DNA from: Cyclobacteriaceae bacterium
GTDB lineage: Bacteria; Bacteroidota; Bacteroidia; Cytophagales; Cyclobacteriaceae
Assembly (NCBI GenBank): GCA_019694875.1
Contig: JAIBBC010000001.1
Coordinates: forward strand, 1,371,501-1,435,500
Direction of reading: 5' to 3'
Length of the DNA stretch: 64,000 bases
The notes beneath the pieces were generated by a model. The model ran no database searches and had not been told where the DNA came from. It worked only from the letters and a program-made list of their open reading frames with translations. The position numbers and the translations under genes were made by a program. Shown piece after piece: positions 42,557 through 51,060 of the stretch. Numbering within the stretch: the first letter of the stretch is position 1; each line of letters begins with the position of its first letter.

Positions 42557-42940
42557 ATGATTAAAATCAAAAGCATCCTTGGTCTGTTGTTTGTGGCTTT
42601 CATGTTTGCATTTACTGCGTGTAGTGATGATGACGATCCGAAAGTGAAAACGCCTGCTGCCCCTACACTTAATAATGCAAGCGAGATTACCGCAACTGGT
42701 TTTAAAGTGACATGGTCAGCGGTGACGGATGCGGACGTTTACCTGTTGGATGTTTCGAAGGAGGCTGATTTTGATCCGGCTGTTACGGGTTACGCAAAGA
42801 AGGAAATTACCGGCACTTCACATGTTCTCGCGGGGCTCGACAATGCTACTAAGTACTATTTCAGAGTCTATGCAAAAAATGGCTCAAAAGTATCGGTTGC
42901 CTCTGCTGTGAAAGACGCAACTACATTGACAGCGCCTTAA
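42557..42940 (+). CDS. lipoprotein with a fibronectin type III domain
   Basis: A 127-residue protein when started at the ATG at 42557 (MIKIKSILG). The lipoprotein signal ends AFTAC with the acid-rich SDDDD after it, the pattern that in Bacteroidota tends to send lipoproteins to the cell surface. One FN3 domain fills the rest (about 32-125): PAAPTLNNASEITATGFKVTW, then LAGLDNATKYYFRVYA. FN3 domains of this kind usually bind proteins or carbohydrates. An in-frame extension upstream to 42410 lacks coding character. It lies 156 bp after rodA and ends at a bidirectional terminator, so it is probably transcribed alone. Confidence 0.8.
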   Translation: MIKIKSILGLLFVAFMFAFTACSDDDDPKVKTPAAPTLNNASEITATGFKVTWSAVTDADVYLLDVSKEADFDPAVTGYAKKEITGTSHVLAGLDNATKYYFRVYAKNGSKVSVASAVKDATTLTAP

Positions 42941-42956
42941 TCAGCGATGAACTAAG

Positions 42957-42991
42957 AAAAAGGGACGCAAATTATGCGTCCCTGATTTTTT
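42957..42991. terminator. bidirectional terminator with the same stem as that at 24368
   Basis: The stem GGGACGCA (42962-42969) / TGCGTCCC (42975-42982) with 5-base loop AATTA is flanked by five A residues upstream and, after TGA, six T residues downstream, so it can serve both the lipoprotein gene and the convergent gene at 42999. The stem is identical in all eight pairs to the one between the permease and rocD. Confidence 0.75.
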
Positions 42992-42998
42992 AACTTGT

Positions 42999-43967
42999 TT
43001 AAGAAAACCTTCGTTCAATGATCTCCATGAACTCATGGAACTCCTGGCTCTCTTTATCCCAGCCGGGATAGTACTTTTCTAACGACTTCAGTGCATCCGG
43101 CATGCTGCTTTGCTGATCGAGCTCATCAATCGCTTTGCTGAAAACTTCAAAGTCACCTTTAAAGAGCACTTTGGTAAACATGAACTTCTGATTAATCGTC
43201 AACCGTTCTTTAATGCGCTGAATTTTTTGTGTGCTGTTAACCGTATTCACTTTCGCAGGTTGCGATTGTGTTTCTGTTTTTGCAGGCTTTGGAGTATTAA
43301 CCGGAGCTGCTTTCACCGCAGGCGCGGGAGGAGTCTTTTTCACATAGAATTTTTCCGGATCGAATTTTTCAACGGCTGAAAATTTTTCTACGTAGCCGTC
43401 AACATCATCCGGGGTGAAGCTGACCTCTTCCAGTATCTGATCGAGAATGGCAAATGCTTCGTTGCCGCTGACTTCTTTTTGGTTCTTTTCTTCCAGCTTT
43501 TGCAGCATGCGCTCCAGAGGCGCTTTATTGATTTTCAGATATTTAATTTCTTCGCGAAAGCCGGCAACGTCAAGTTTGTTGTTGGTGCCGGAAACCAGCA
43601 TCGAGAAGTAATCGTACGGATCAAGTACAAGTAATACCGTTTGACTTACGGCTTTTTTGAGCAACGGTGCAAAGTGCTGCCGGTCAATAGAAATGTGCTT
43701 CGACAGCGTGCCCATGAACGTTTCGAGTGCCTCTTTTACTTCAGCATGCTCATAATCGAAATAAGGGCTTTTCAATTTCTTGGTCTCCTCTTTCCATCCT
43801 CTGAACAAATCACGAACGATAAAAAGATTGATCTGCTGAACATCGCACAGCGACAAAATTTCCTGACCGTTTATTTTCTCCTGCGAAGCAAAAGCGCGCT
43901 TCAGGACTTTTTCGGCATACGCATCACTGTAGAGGGCAATCGCTTCCAAACTGATCTTTTCATCCAT
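42999..43967 (-). CDS. conserved hypothetical protein, helical with a Pro/Ala/Lys-rich linker
   Basis: A 322-residue cytoplasmic protein with no signal or membrane segment. A helical N-terminal domain (about 1-200) begins MDEKISLEAIALYSDAYAEKVL; a low-complexity linker (about 212-245, rich in Pro, Ala, Lys and Thr) leads to a C-terminal helical unit (about 246-322) with RIKERLTINQKFMFTKVLFKGD, FSKAIDELDQ and LEKYYPGWDKESQEFHEFMEIIERRF. The C-terminal pattern resembles a family of uncharacterised Bacteroidota proteins. Function unknown. A box TAGTTTTC lies 4 bp upstream of its ATG, a 7-of-8 match with the same short spacing seen at other genes here. Confidence 0.75.
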   Translation of the reverse strand: MDEKISLEAIALYSDAYAEKVLKRAFASQEKINGQEILSLCDVQQINLFIVRDLFRGWKEETKKLKSPYFDYEHAEVKEALETFMGTLSKHISIDRQHFAPLLKKAVSQTVLLVLDPYDYFSMLVSGTNNKLDVAGFREEIKYLKINKAPLERMLQKLEEKNQKEVSGNEAFAILDQILEEVSFTPDDVDGYVEKFSAVEKFDPEKFYVKKTPPAPAVKAAPVNTPKPAKTETQSQPAKVNTVNSTQKIQRIKERLTINQKFMFTKVLFKGDFEVFSKAIDELDQQSSMPDALKSLEKYYPGWDKESQEFHEFMEIIERRFS

Positions 43968-44035
43968 GGCGAAAACTAAATTAATCGCGAATTTAGAGGC
44001 CTAAAGTTAACCGTTATCCTGAATCAGCACCACCC

Positions 44036-44362
44036 ATGGCCTCAATTGTGATCCGGAATCTCGACAAAAAAACAATCCAGAATCCCGATTTGTCGAAACC
44101 GCTGCTTTGGATCTTTCTTGAAAACGGCCTCGACTGGATGCATGCCTGTGGCGGGAAAGGTCGGTGTACTACATGCAAGGCTGTTATTTTGAAGGGTGGT
44201 GAAAACCTCATCCCGAAATCACCTGCTGAAATCCGGTACGAAAGTCAGAATCAACTCGGGCCGAATGAGCGCCTGTGCTGCCAGGCAAAGCTTACCGGGG
44301 GCGAACTGGAAGTTGAAGTGCCGGAAGAAAGCAAATTGCCACACATTACATATTCCTCATAA
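44036..44362 (+). CDS. 2Fe-2S ferredoxin (plant type)
   Basis: A 108-residue electron-transfer protein with a beta-grasp fold. The cluster ligands are Cys38, Cys44 and Cys47 (HACGGKGRCTTC) and Cys81 or Cys82 (RLCCQAKL), a C-x5-C-x2-C-xn-C arrangement; the adjacent second cysteine is a small oddity. No oxidoreductase partner is encoded next to it. The thymidine kinase gene follows after 30 bp on the same strand. Confidence 0.9.
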   Translation: MASIVIRNLDKKTIQNPDLSKPLLWIFLENGLDWMHACGGKGRCTTCKAVILKGGENLIPKSPAEIRYESQNQLGPNERLCCQAKLTGGELEVEVPEESKLPHITYSS

Positions 44363-44392
44363 AGTTGTCGCGCCTAATCAATAAATTGCACG

Positions 44393-44998
44393 ATGTTCAT
44401 TGAGCCATCCCTTGGAAAAAATGATTCCTCCGAGCGTACCGGATGGATTGAAGTGGTATGTGGCTGTATGTTTTCCGGTAAAACGGAAGAGCTTATCCGC
44501 AGATTAAACCGTGCACTGATTGCCAAGCAAAAGGTTGAAATCTTCAAACCCAAAACGGACACCCGCTATCACGAAAACGATATCGTTTCTCACAACGAAC
44601 GCGCTATCCGCTCCACCCCTGTAAACTTTGCAAGCGATATCTTATTGCTGGCCGGGGATTGCGATGTTGTCGGGATTGACGAGGCGCAATTCTTTGATGA
44701 AGCCATCGTTGATGTATGTAACACGCTTGCGAATAGCGGCAAACGGGTAGTGGTTGCCGGGCTCGACATGGATTTTGAAGGTAAACCGTTCGGTTCCATG
44801 CCTAGCTTGCTTGCCGTGGCTGAATTTGTGACAAAAGTACATGCCATCTGCAGTGACACAGGCGAGATTGCTTCGTATTCCTTCCGCCTTTCCGACAACA
44901 ACGAACAGGTGATGCTGGGTGAGCGCAATCAATACGAAGCCCGCAGCCGCAAGAGTTTTTTTGAGGGAATGAAGAATCGCAAAAAATCCGGTGAATAA
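44393..44998 (+). CDS. tdk: thymidine kinase, type II, lacking the usual zinc cysteines
   Basis: Tdk phosphorylates thymidine to dTMP in the salvage pathway. The 201-residue protein has Walker A GCMFSGKT (24-31), the Walker B-like segment VVGIDEAQFFDE with the catalytic Glu nearby, and the lasso region with SYSFRLSDNNEQVMLGERNQYEARSR. In human TK1 and many bacterial enzymes the lasso is held by four cysteines; here only the first is left (HAICSDTGE) and the C-terminal pair is replaced by ARSR. The enzyme probably folds without structural zinc. Its last 8 bp overlap the porZ start. Confidence 0.94.
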   Translation: MFIEPSLGKNDSSERTGWIEVVCGCMFSGKTEELIRRLNRALIAKQKVEIFKPKTDTRYHENDIVSHNERAIRSTPVNFASDILLLAGDCDVVGIDEAQFFDEAIVDVCNTLANSGKRVVVAGLDMDFEGKPFGSMPSLLAVAEFVTKVHAICSDTGEIASYSFRLSDNNEQVMLGERNQYEARSRKSFFEGMKNRKKSGE

Positions 44999-47222
44999 AA
45001 TTTTACGGGTTATCGGTATTCTGGCCATATCGTGTCAGATGTTCACAGCCTTTGGTCAGGATATTCCCGTAGGCACATGGCGCCTGCATGTTTCCTTTTT
45101 TGATATTCGTTCCATTTCTATTACGCCTGAAAAAGTTTATGCGGCCGCTGATAACGGTGTGATGATTGCGGATGTAGCAGATGAAAGCATTGCCACCCTG
45201 ACAAAACTTGACGGCCTGAGCAGCATTAACATTACGCAGGTGGCCTTCGATCAAACACGCAATCAACTGCTGATTACCTATGCAGACGGTAACATCGATA
45301 TCATCAAAGACAACCAGATTATTAATTTCAATACGCTAAAAAATGCGACAACCATTTCCGGATCAAAACGGATTAATCACATCTCCATTCAGGGCGACTT
45401 AGCATACCTTTCCACCGATTTCGGAGTAGTTGTATTTGATTTGATTCAACTCGCGGTCAAAGAAACCTGGCGTGATCTCGGGGCGACCGGAACTAAAATC
45501 AAAATCAATCAAAGTACATTTCACAACGACAGCATCTTTCTCGCCACAGAGAAAGGCGTGTTGGCCGGCAAGCTTACCGATAACCTGCTCGATTTTAACA
45601 ACTGGCAACGATTTGACACCGGAGTATTCAACAGTTCGATTCCATCGGTCACAACTTTTAATGGAAGTGTGTATGCGGCCATCAGCGGATCAGGAATTTA
45701 TAAATACGATAATTCTGCGTGGACATTGCAGCCATATCTTCAGTCGATGCAATACGGAATAATCACTGCAGACCAAAATCTGCTGGTCGTTTCACAGGGA
45801 TCATTATTTCGCGTTAATGCTGCAGGAGTTGTTACTGCTGTTACCTCGGAATTGATTTTTGGCGCCAACCTCGCGTTTGAAGATGCCGGTGGAAAGCTGT
45901 GGATTGGTGACTCCGGGAATGGCTTGATCTCTGACCATACGGGTGTGTTTTCGGTTTACACGGCTAACGGCCCGACTTTTTCGAATGGCTTTCGATTACA
46001 CTATGTTGAGCAAGGTAATTTGATGTACGCTGTGTCAGGCGGATTCAGTGCTTCACTCGCACCGCTTGGTAAAAACCAGTATGTAAACTTTTTTTTGGAT
46101 GGAGTTTGGCATGCCAACTTCGATGTTCTGAATCATGATGTTACTTCTGTTTACGCGAGCGCAAACACGTTATATGTTGCTTCGGCCGGATATGGCTTGC
46201 AGGTTGTTCAGCCTTCAGGAACAATCTTGTTTGACGAAACCAACAGCCCGTTGCAGAATGTTGCTGCCGCAAGAAACGTTCGCGTTACCGATATCGCAAC
46301 CTCTAACCAAGGCATTTGGGTTACCAATGCGGGCGCAACGCAACCTTTGCATTTGCTAAAGAGCGACAATACCTGGGAATCGTTTTCGTTTCCTGCAGTT
46401 GCTGCCGCACGATATCCGACCAACATCGAAGTTGATTATCTCGGTAACGTGTGGATGTTGCTCAATCCGGCAAACGGAGGCGGCATACTTGTGTTCAATA
46501 AAACATCCGGGCAAAGTGTCTACTTAACCGATGTCGCAAATTCAGGCGGACTTCCGAGTCGTGATGTGTACTCAATTGCCATGGACCGCGATGGGTTTGT
46601 TTGGGTTGGCACGAACGAAGGCGTTGCCTATTTCCCGGATCCGTCAGCTGTTTTTCGTTCGGGAGTTAATGCGGTGAAGCCGGTATTCGGCAATCGTTTC
46701 CTGTTGCGCGATGAACGTGTTACTTCCATTGAGGTGGATGGAGGCAACCGAAAGTGGATGGGTACTGAAAACGGCCTCTGGCTTTTTAATGAATTTGGAG
46801 AGAGACAGGTCTATAATTTTAACGCTGAAAACAGCCCGATGCTGTCGAACAAGGTTGTTGACCTCGAAATAAACGATAAAACAGGCGAACTGTTTGTCAT
46901 CACCGATGCCGGGATCGCTTCCTTCCGTTCGGATGCAACCACAGGCGAATCAGTTTTTAACAAGATCAAAATTTTTCCAAACCCGGTTACGAATCAGTTT
47001 AACGGATCGGTTGGAATCTCGGGACTTGTTACCGATGCGATTGTAAAAATCACGGATGTTTCCGGAAAGCTTGTCTGGCAGACAACCGCCAATGGCGGAA
47101 CAGCCGCATGGAATGTGCATGATTATAATGGCAGGCGCGCTGCTACCGGTATTTACCTGGTATTCTGCATCACACAAGACGGAACGGAGAGCATGGTTGG
47201 CAAAATCGCTGTCGTGAATTGA
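44991..47222 (+). CDS. porZ: type IX secretion system protein PorZ (beta-propeller, T9SS type A sorting domain)
   Basis: A 743-residue surface protein. The start is a GTG at 44991 within the end of tdk, giving a signal peptide (about 1-22, ending AFG). Two seven-bladed beta-propellers cover about 30-640, with many W-x-G-T/D and YAAAxNGVM blades (VYAAADNGVMIADV, KLWIGDSGNGLI, VWVGTNEGVAYFPD, KWMGTENGLWLFNE). A type A sorting domain closes the protein (about 660-743; IKIFPNPVTNQF, ending KIAVVN). PorZ works in the T9SS attachment complex with the sortase PorU, delivering anionic lipopolysaccharide to cargo. The position next to recO is, as I recall, a frequent arrangement in Bacteroidota. Its presence implies a working T9SS elsewhere in the genome. 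Confidence 0.88.
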   Translation: MNKILRVIGILAISCQMFTAFGQDIPVGTWRLHVSFFDIRSISITPEKVYAAADNGVMIADVADESIATLTKLDGLSSINITQVAFDQTRNQLLITYADGNIDIIKDNQIINFNTLKNATTISGSKRINHISIQGDLAYLSTDFGVVVFDLIQLAVKETWRDLGATGTKIKINQSTFHNDSIFLATEKGVLAGKLTDNLLDFNNWQRFDTGVFNSSIPSVTTFNGSVYAAISGSGIYKYDNSAWTLQPYLQSMQYGIITADQNLLVVSQGSLFRVNAAGVVTAVTSELIFGANLAFEDAGGKLWIGDSGNGLISDHTGVFSVYTANGPTFSNGFRLHYVEQGNLMYAVSGGFSASLAPLGKNQYVNFFLDGVWHANFDVLNHDVTSVYASANTLYVASAGYGLQVVQPSGTILFDETNSPLQNVAAARNVRVTDIATSNQGIWVTNAGATQPLHLLKSDNTWESFSFPAVAAARYPTNIEVDYLGNVWMLLNPANGGGILVFNKTSGQSVYLTDVANSGGLPSRDVYSIAMDRDGFVWVGTNEGVAYFPDPSAVFRSGVNAVKPVFGNRFLLRDERVTSIEVDGGNRKWMGTENGLWLFNEFGERQVYNFNAENSPMLSNKVVDLEINDKTGELFVITDAGIASFRSDATTGESVFNKIKIFPNPVTNQFNGSVGISGLVTDAIVKITDVSGKLVWQTTANGGTAAWNVHDYNGRRAATGIYLVFCITQDGTESMVGKIAVVN

Positions 47223-47223
47223 G

Positions 47224-47892
47224 ATGTTGCACAAGACGCGCGGTATCGTTTTCAGGTTTACCAAGTATGGCGAGTCGTCTATCATCGTCACCATCTTTAC
47301 CGAACTTTTCGGCATCCAAACCTATATTGTAAACGGTGTCCGCAGCAAGAACGCGAAAGGCAAAATAGCGCTATTCCAGCCGCTGACCCTGCTTGACCTC
47401 GTGGTGTACTACAAAGAAAACGCAAACATCAAGCGAATTAAGGAAGTAAAGTGTGTGCATCAGTATCAAAGCCTGACGGCTGATGTTCGTAAATCAACCA
47501 TTGCCATTTTCATTTCGGAGATGCTGAACAAAACTGTGAAAGACGAAACTCATGCACAGGAGATTTTTGAATTTCTTTTTCATGCCCTGATACTGCTCGA
47601 TCATCAGCAAACCGCGATCGAAAATTTTCACCTGATCTTTCTGATCAAATTGAGCCGGTTCCTCGGCTTCGGTGCACATCAGGCCGATGAGATTTTGGGC
47701 GCAAGAATGCTCGATGCAGATGAGGAAGAAATTCTGAAGAAATTACTGCAAACTGATTTTGCCGGTCAAATCGTGATGACCAATACACAGCGCAGAAATC
47801 TACTCGAAGCGATTCTGCGTTTTTATACCCTGCACATCGAGTCACTGGGTGAGATAAAATCGGTGCAGGTGCTACGGGATATTATGAGCTAG
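47224..47892 (+). CDS. recO: DNA repair protein RecO
   Basis: RecO anneals single-stranded DNA and loads RecA with RecR in the RecFOR pathway. The 222-residue protein has the N-terminal OB fold (about 1-80; HKTRGIVFRFTKYGESSIIVTIFTE) and a C-terminal helical domain. The zinc-binding cysteines found in Deinococcus RecO are absent. It starts 1 bp after the porZ stop and ends with an 11-bp overlap with the convergent response-regulator gene. Confidence 0.93.
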   Translation: MLHKTRGIVFRFTKYGESSIIVTIFTELFGIQTYIVNGVRSKNAKGKIALFQPLTLLDLVVYYKENANIKRIKEVKCVHQYQSLTADVRKSTIAIFISEMLNKTVKDETHAQEIFEFLFHALILLDHQQTAIENFHLIFLIKLSRFLGFGAHQADEILGARMLDADEEEILKKLLQTDFAGQIVMTNTQRRNLLEAILRFYTLHIESLGEIKSVQVLRDIMS

Positions 47893-48574
47893 GCGCTTCC
47901 AGTTTAAAGCCTACGCCATGAAAATTTGTGATCTGCACATTCGGATCATCCTTCAGGTACTTTCGGATTTTTGAAATGAATACATCCAGGCTTCGACCCA
48001 GGAAGTAGTCGTCATTGCCCCAAACAGCCAAAAGAATTTCTTCGCGTTTCAGAACCCGGTCGCGATGCAGGTAAAGCTGTTTTAGAATTTCGGCTTCGCG
48101 CGAGGTAAGCACGCGTTCATCATTTTTATGCCTGAGCGTAAAATTGGCGGTGTCGAACTCATATTCCCCGATCGGCAGCGCGCCCAGAGTGTTCTTCTGA
48201 GTCGAATTGCTGCGCTTCAAAAACACTTCGATGCGGCAATACAGTTCTTCCAGACTAAAAGGCTTGGTGATATAATCGTCCGCTCCCGTGCCGAATCCTT
48301 CAAGCTTGTCTTCGACCATTGCTTTCGCTGTGAGAAAAATAATGGGGATGTTTGAATTTTTTTCGCGGATGGTGCGCGCCAATGAGAAGCCGTCTTTTTT
48401 GGGAAGCATTACATCCAGCACGCACAGGTCGAACATCTTGCGGTTGAATTCCTGCTCACCTTCGGCACCGTCTTTACACAGGGTTACTTCGTAGCCTTTC
48501 AGCAACAAGTTGTCCTTCACCACAAACCCCAGGCTGGGGTCGTCTTCAACGAGTAAAATTTTTGGTTTGGTCAT
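47882..48574 (-). CDS. OmpR-family response regulator
   Basis: A 230-residue DNA-binding response regulator. The receiver domain (about 1-120) has the acidic pair in LLVEDDPSL, the phosphoacceptor Asp in CVLDVMLPKKDG at about residue 54, and the Lys in TKPFSLEELYCRI. A winged-helix OmpR-type DNA-binding domain follows (about 135-228; LTSREAEILKQLYLHRDRVLKREEILLAVWG). It is coupled to the sensor kinase by an ATGA overlap. Target genes are unknown. Confidence 0.95.
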   Translation of the reverse strand: MTKPKILLVEDDPSLGFVVKDNLLLKGYEVTLCKDGAEGEQEFNRKMFDLCVLDVMLPKKDGFSLARTIREKNSNIPIIFLTAKAMVEDKLEGFGTGADDYITKPFSLEELYCRIEVFLKRSNSTQKNTLGALPIGEYEFDTANFTLRHKNDERVLTSREAEILKQLYLHRDRVLKREEILLAVWGNDDYFLGRSLDVFISKIRKYLKDDPNVQITNFHGVGFKLEAPSS

Positions 48575-49839
48575 CGTGGAAAATAAATTCGGAACGTACA
48601 GCCTTCACCCAGGTGGCTTTTCACGGTAATCTTTCCGCGATGCGCATCCACAATCTGCCGCACATAGTTCAGCCCCAACCCAAATCCTTTAACATTGTGA
48701 ACGTTACCTGTGGGCACCCTGAAAAATTTATCAAAGATTTTCTTTTGGTCGTCTTCTTTTACCCCGATTCCATTGTCTTTCACTTCCAGCACAAGGTGTT
48801 TTTCAGCCTGTTTAACACTGATCCAGATTTTCGGATTTTCAGCCGAATATTTAATGGCGTTGTCAAGCAGGTTGTACACAACGTTGGTGGCATGCAATTT
48901 ATCCGCCTGGATAACCGGCTCGACTGCCTGCAGGTCAAGATCAACTTCGATCTTTTTTTCCTGGATAGACGTAGCCATGCCATTAGTAACTTCCTGAACT
49001 ACCTCGTGAAGGTTAACGGCTTCTTTTTTCAGCTCAATGGATTCTTTGTCAAGCTTGGCCATTTGAAGTACGCGCTCCACATGTTGCTTGAGTCGTTTGT
49101 TTTCGTTCTCAATGATTGTTGTATAACTAAGCAGACGTTCGGGCTGCCGAAGTATGTCGGGGCTTTTTAATACTTCCGTGGATAAGGCTATCGTTGCAAT
49201 GGGAGTTTTAAACTCATGCGTCATGTTATTGATAAAGTCCTTCTGTATTTCCGAAAGCCTTTTCTGTTTCAGGATTACAAAAAGTGTATAGGCAAAAAAT
49301 ACAATCACCACCAGCAGTACAACCGATGAAAACGACCATATGCCCATCTGGTTAATAATCTGTGCTTCTCGATTTGGAAACTGCACCCCGAAATAGTACC
49401 CTTGTGTGTTCCACTTGGGTAAATTTTTACTGATTTCCGTTTTCGACTTGCCGTCATTCACCTGTACGTAATTTCCGTACATCATCTTTTCATTCGCACA
49501 ATCGTAGATGCCATATTCAAAGTCGGCCTGAATTTTCCGCTTGTCGAATTCCGTGCGTAACATGAATTCCAGCAGGCTTGCATCAATCTGACTGTTTACC
49601 ATCACCACAAAATAGTTGGTCGACAGCTGTTTTACAGGATTGTGCGTAGGGGCAGGGCCGTGATCGGCAAAGGAATAAATCTGTTGTGCGACATTCAGCA
49701 ACGCGGTGTTGACGTTCCGCTTGAATTCATCTTCCTTCAGGTCAAAAGCACGCTTCACCCAATACACCTGCGTGATGGAAATGCCCACGATGGAAAGCGT
49801 GGCCAAAACAACAATAAACCGGATGGTGGAGGTTTTCAC
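48571..49839 (-). CDS. membrane sensor histidine kinase
   Basis: A 422-residue kinase when started at the GTG at 49839 (KTSTIRFIVVLATL); a TTG six codons upstream (49857) is the alternative. Two membrane segments (about 5-25 and about 165-190) bracket a periplasmic sensor region of about 140 residues with no known domain. The HisKA motif MTHEFKTPIATI holds the phosphorylated His at about 223, and the HATPase domain shows NLLDNAIKYS, VKDNGIGV and FGLGLNYV. It phosphorylates the response regulator encoded just downstream. The signal is unknown. Confidence 0.93.
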   Translation of the reverse strand: MKTSTIRFIVVLATLSIVGISITQVYWVKRAFDLKEDEFKRNVNTALLNVAQQIYSFADHGPAPTHNPVKQLSTNYFVVMVNSQIDASLLEFMLRTEFDKRKIQADFEYGIYDCANEKMMYGNYVQVNDGKSKTEISKNLPKWNTQGYYFGVQFPNREAQIINQMGIWSFSSVVLLVVIVFFAYTLFVILKQKRLSEIQKDFINNMTHEFKTPIATIALSTEVLKSPDILRQPERLLSYTTIIENENKRLKQHVERVLQMAKLDKESIELKKEAVNLHEVVQEVTNGMATSIQEKKIEVDLDLQAVEPVIQADKLHATNVVYNLLDNAIKYSAENPKIWISVKQAEKHLVLEVKDNGIGVKEDDQKKIFDKFFRVPTGNVHNVKGFGLGLNYVRQIVDAHRGKITVKSHLGEGCTFRIYFPR

Positions 49840-49912
49840 AAGGTAAAGGTACTGCAAAATACCTTCCTTATGGCCTGTTTAACAACCTGTTAACACTTAC
49901 GGCATGAATGAT

Positions 49913-50674
49913 TTACTTGGTGCCCACGCCCTGATTCCACTCGTAAACCTTTTCCGAAATCTCGATTAAAAGGTCAGGATGTTTCTCGAGCGCATTGCCG
50001 ATTACGATCATATCGGCTCCGGCTTCAAGTGCGGTAAAAGCTTTTTGACGGGTGTTGATTCCGCCTCCTACGATCAACGGAACCGAGATTGATTTTTTTA
50101 CGGTAGTAATCATTCGTGCGCTGACTTCCTTTTCAGCTCCGCTGCCGGCATCCATATAAATTGCACGAAGGCCCAGCATTTCACCGGCCATAGCCGTGCA
50201 GGCAGCTAATGAATATTTGTCATCCGGTATTGGCGTAGTATTACTGATGTATGCAACCGAAGTTGTTTTACCCGAGTTGATCAGCATATAACCTGTTGGG
50301 ATAACTTCAAGGCGAGTATTCTTGATTATGGGCGCGGCAATCACATGCTGCCCGATCAGTAATTCCGGATTTCGCCCGGAGATTAAAGACAGGAATAATA
50401 ATCCGTCTGCAGTTGGATCAACCTGCATGGAATTTCCCGGAAACAAAACCACCGGAATGGAGACGCTGTCTTTGATCTGCTTGATTACTTCCGCCATGTT
50501 AGTGGTTGTAACCAGGCTTCCGCCCACAAGAAAAAAATCTACCAGGTTTTCGCTGGCGAGATTAATCAGCTGCTGAAGCTGGTTGGAATCTGAGATTTTG
50601 TCAGGGTCAACCAATACAGCGATGGATTTCTTCCCACTGCGTGCGCGATCCGTGAGCGTTTCAAGGATTTTCAT
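49913..50674 (-). CDS. geranylgeranylglyceryl/heptaprenylglyceryl phosphate synthase family protein
   Basis: A TIM-barrel prenyltransferase of 253 residues, related to archaeal GGGP synthase and Bacillus PcrB, which join a polyprenyl diphosphate to glycerol-1-phosphate by an ether bond. Visible elements: VLVDPDKI near the N-terminus (glycerol-phosphate and metal site), FFLVGGSLVT, VLFPGNSMQ, the YMDAGSGA loop and IVGGGINTRQKA with VIGNALEKHP for phosphate binding. Such enzymes are known in Bacteroidota and some use geranylgeranyl diphosphate, but the fate of the product there is unclear. It is the third gene of a minus-strand group with the two holin-like proteins and overlaps the upstream one by 4 bp. 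Confidence 0.9.
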   Translation of the reverse strand: MKILETLTDRARSGKKSIAVLVDPDKISDSNQLQQLINLASENLVDFFLVGGSLVTTTNMAEVIKQIKDSVSIPVVLFPGNSMQVDPTADGLLFLSLISGRNPELLIGQHVIAAPIIKNTRLEVIPTGYMLINSGKTTSVAYISNTTPIPDDKYSLAACTAMAGEMLGLRAIYMDAGSGAEKEVSARMITTVKKSISVPLIVGGGINTRQKAFTALEAGADMIVIGNALEKHPDLLIEISEKVYEWNQGVGTK

Positions 50675-51060
50675 GAAGGTTGATTTTTATCGGCCTGTGC
50701 GCGCAGGTATTCGGTAAGTTTTTCTTTTGCGAGGCTCAGCAACAATGCTCCGCCCTGCGCGACAAGCGCTGAACCCACTTCTGAAAGCATATTGCTGGCA
50801 ACGGAGGGTGTTTCGGTTTCCTCTTCAACACCTGCATCGTTTTCAGCTTTCTTCTTCGATTTTTTCTTCTTGGAGCCCGAAATCTGGGTGTACAAAAAGT
50901 ACGTCAGTGCCAGTGCGCCCCCGATAACGATGGCGTTGGTGATAATTTTTTCGGTTCGGTCTGCGATGGCCCGGGTTTCCTGTTCAAGCTCTTCGCGGTG
51001 ACGCGCTGTCTTCATCAGCAGTTCACCTTTGATCGGATCGTCTGTGTCGAGTAGTTCCAT
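50671..51060 (-). CDS. small membrane protein, hypothetical
   Basis: A 129-residue protein with one membrane segment (about 42-60; IITNAIVIGGALALTYFLY), a lysine cluster directly after it (SKKKKSKKKAEND), and a second hydrophobic, possibly amphipathic stretch near the C-terminus (MLSEVGSALVAQGGALLLSL). The start is the ATG at 51060, preceded by an in-frame GTG. It overlaps the holin-like gene upstream by about 38 bp and GGGP synthase downstream by 4 bp. Family unknown; its architecture recalls YqjD/DUF883-like inner-membrane proteins. Confidence 0.7.
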   Translation of the reverse strand: MELLDTDDPIKGELLMKTARHREELEQETRAIADRTEKIITNAIVIGGALALTYFLYTQISGSKKKKSKKKAENDAGVEEETETPSVASNMLSEVGSALVAQGGALLLSLAKEKLTEYLRAQADKNQPS

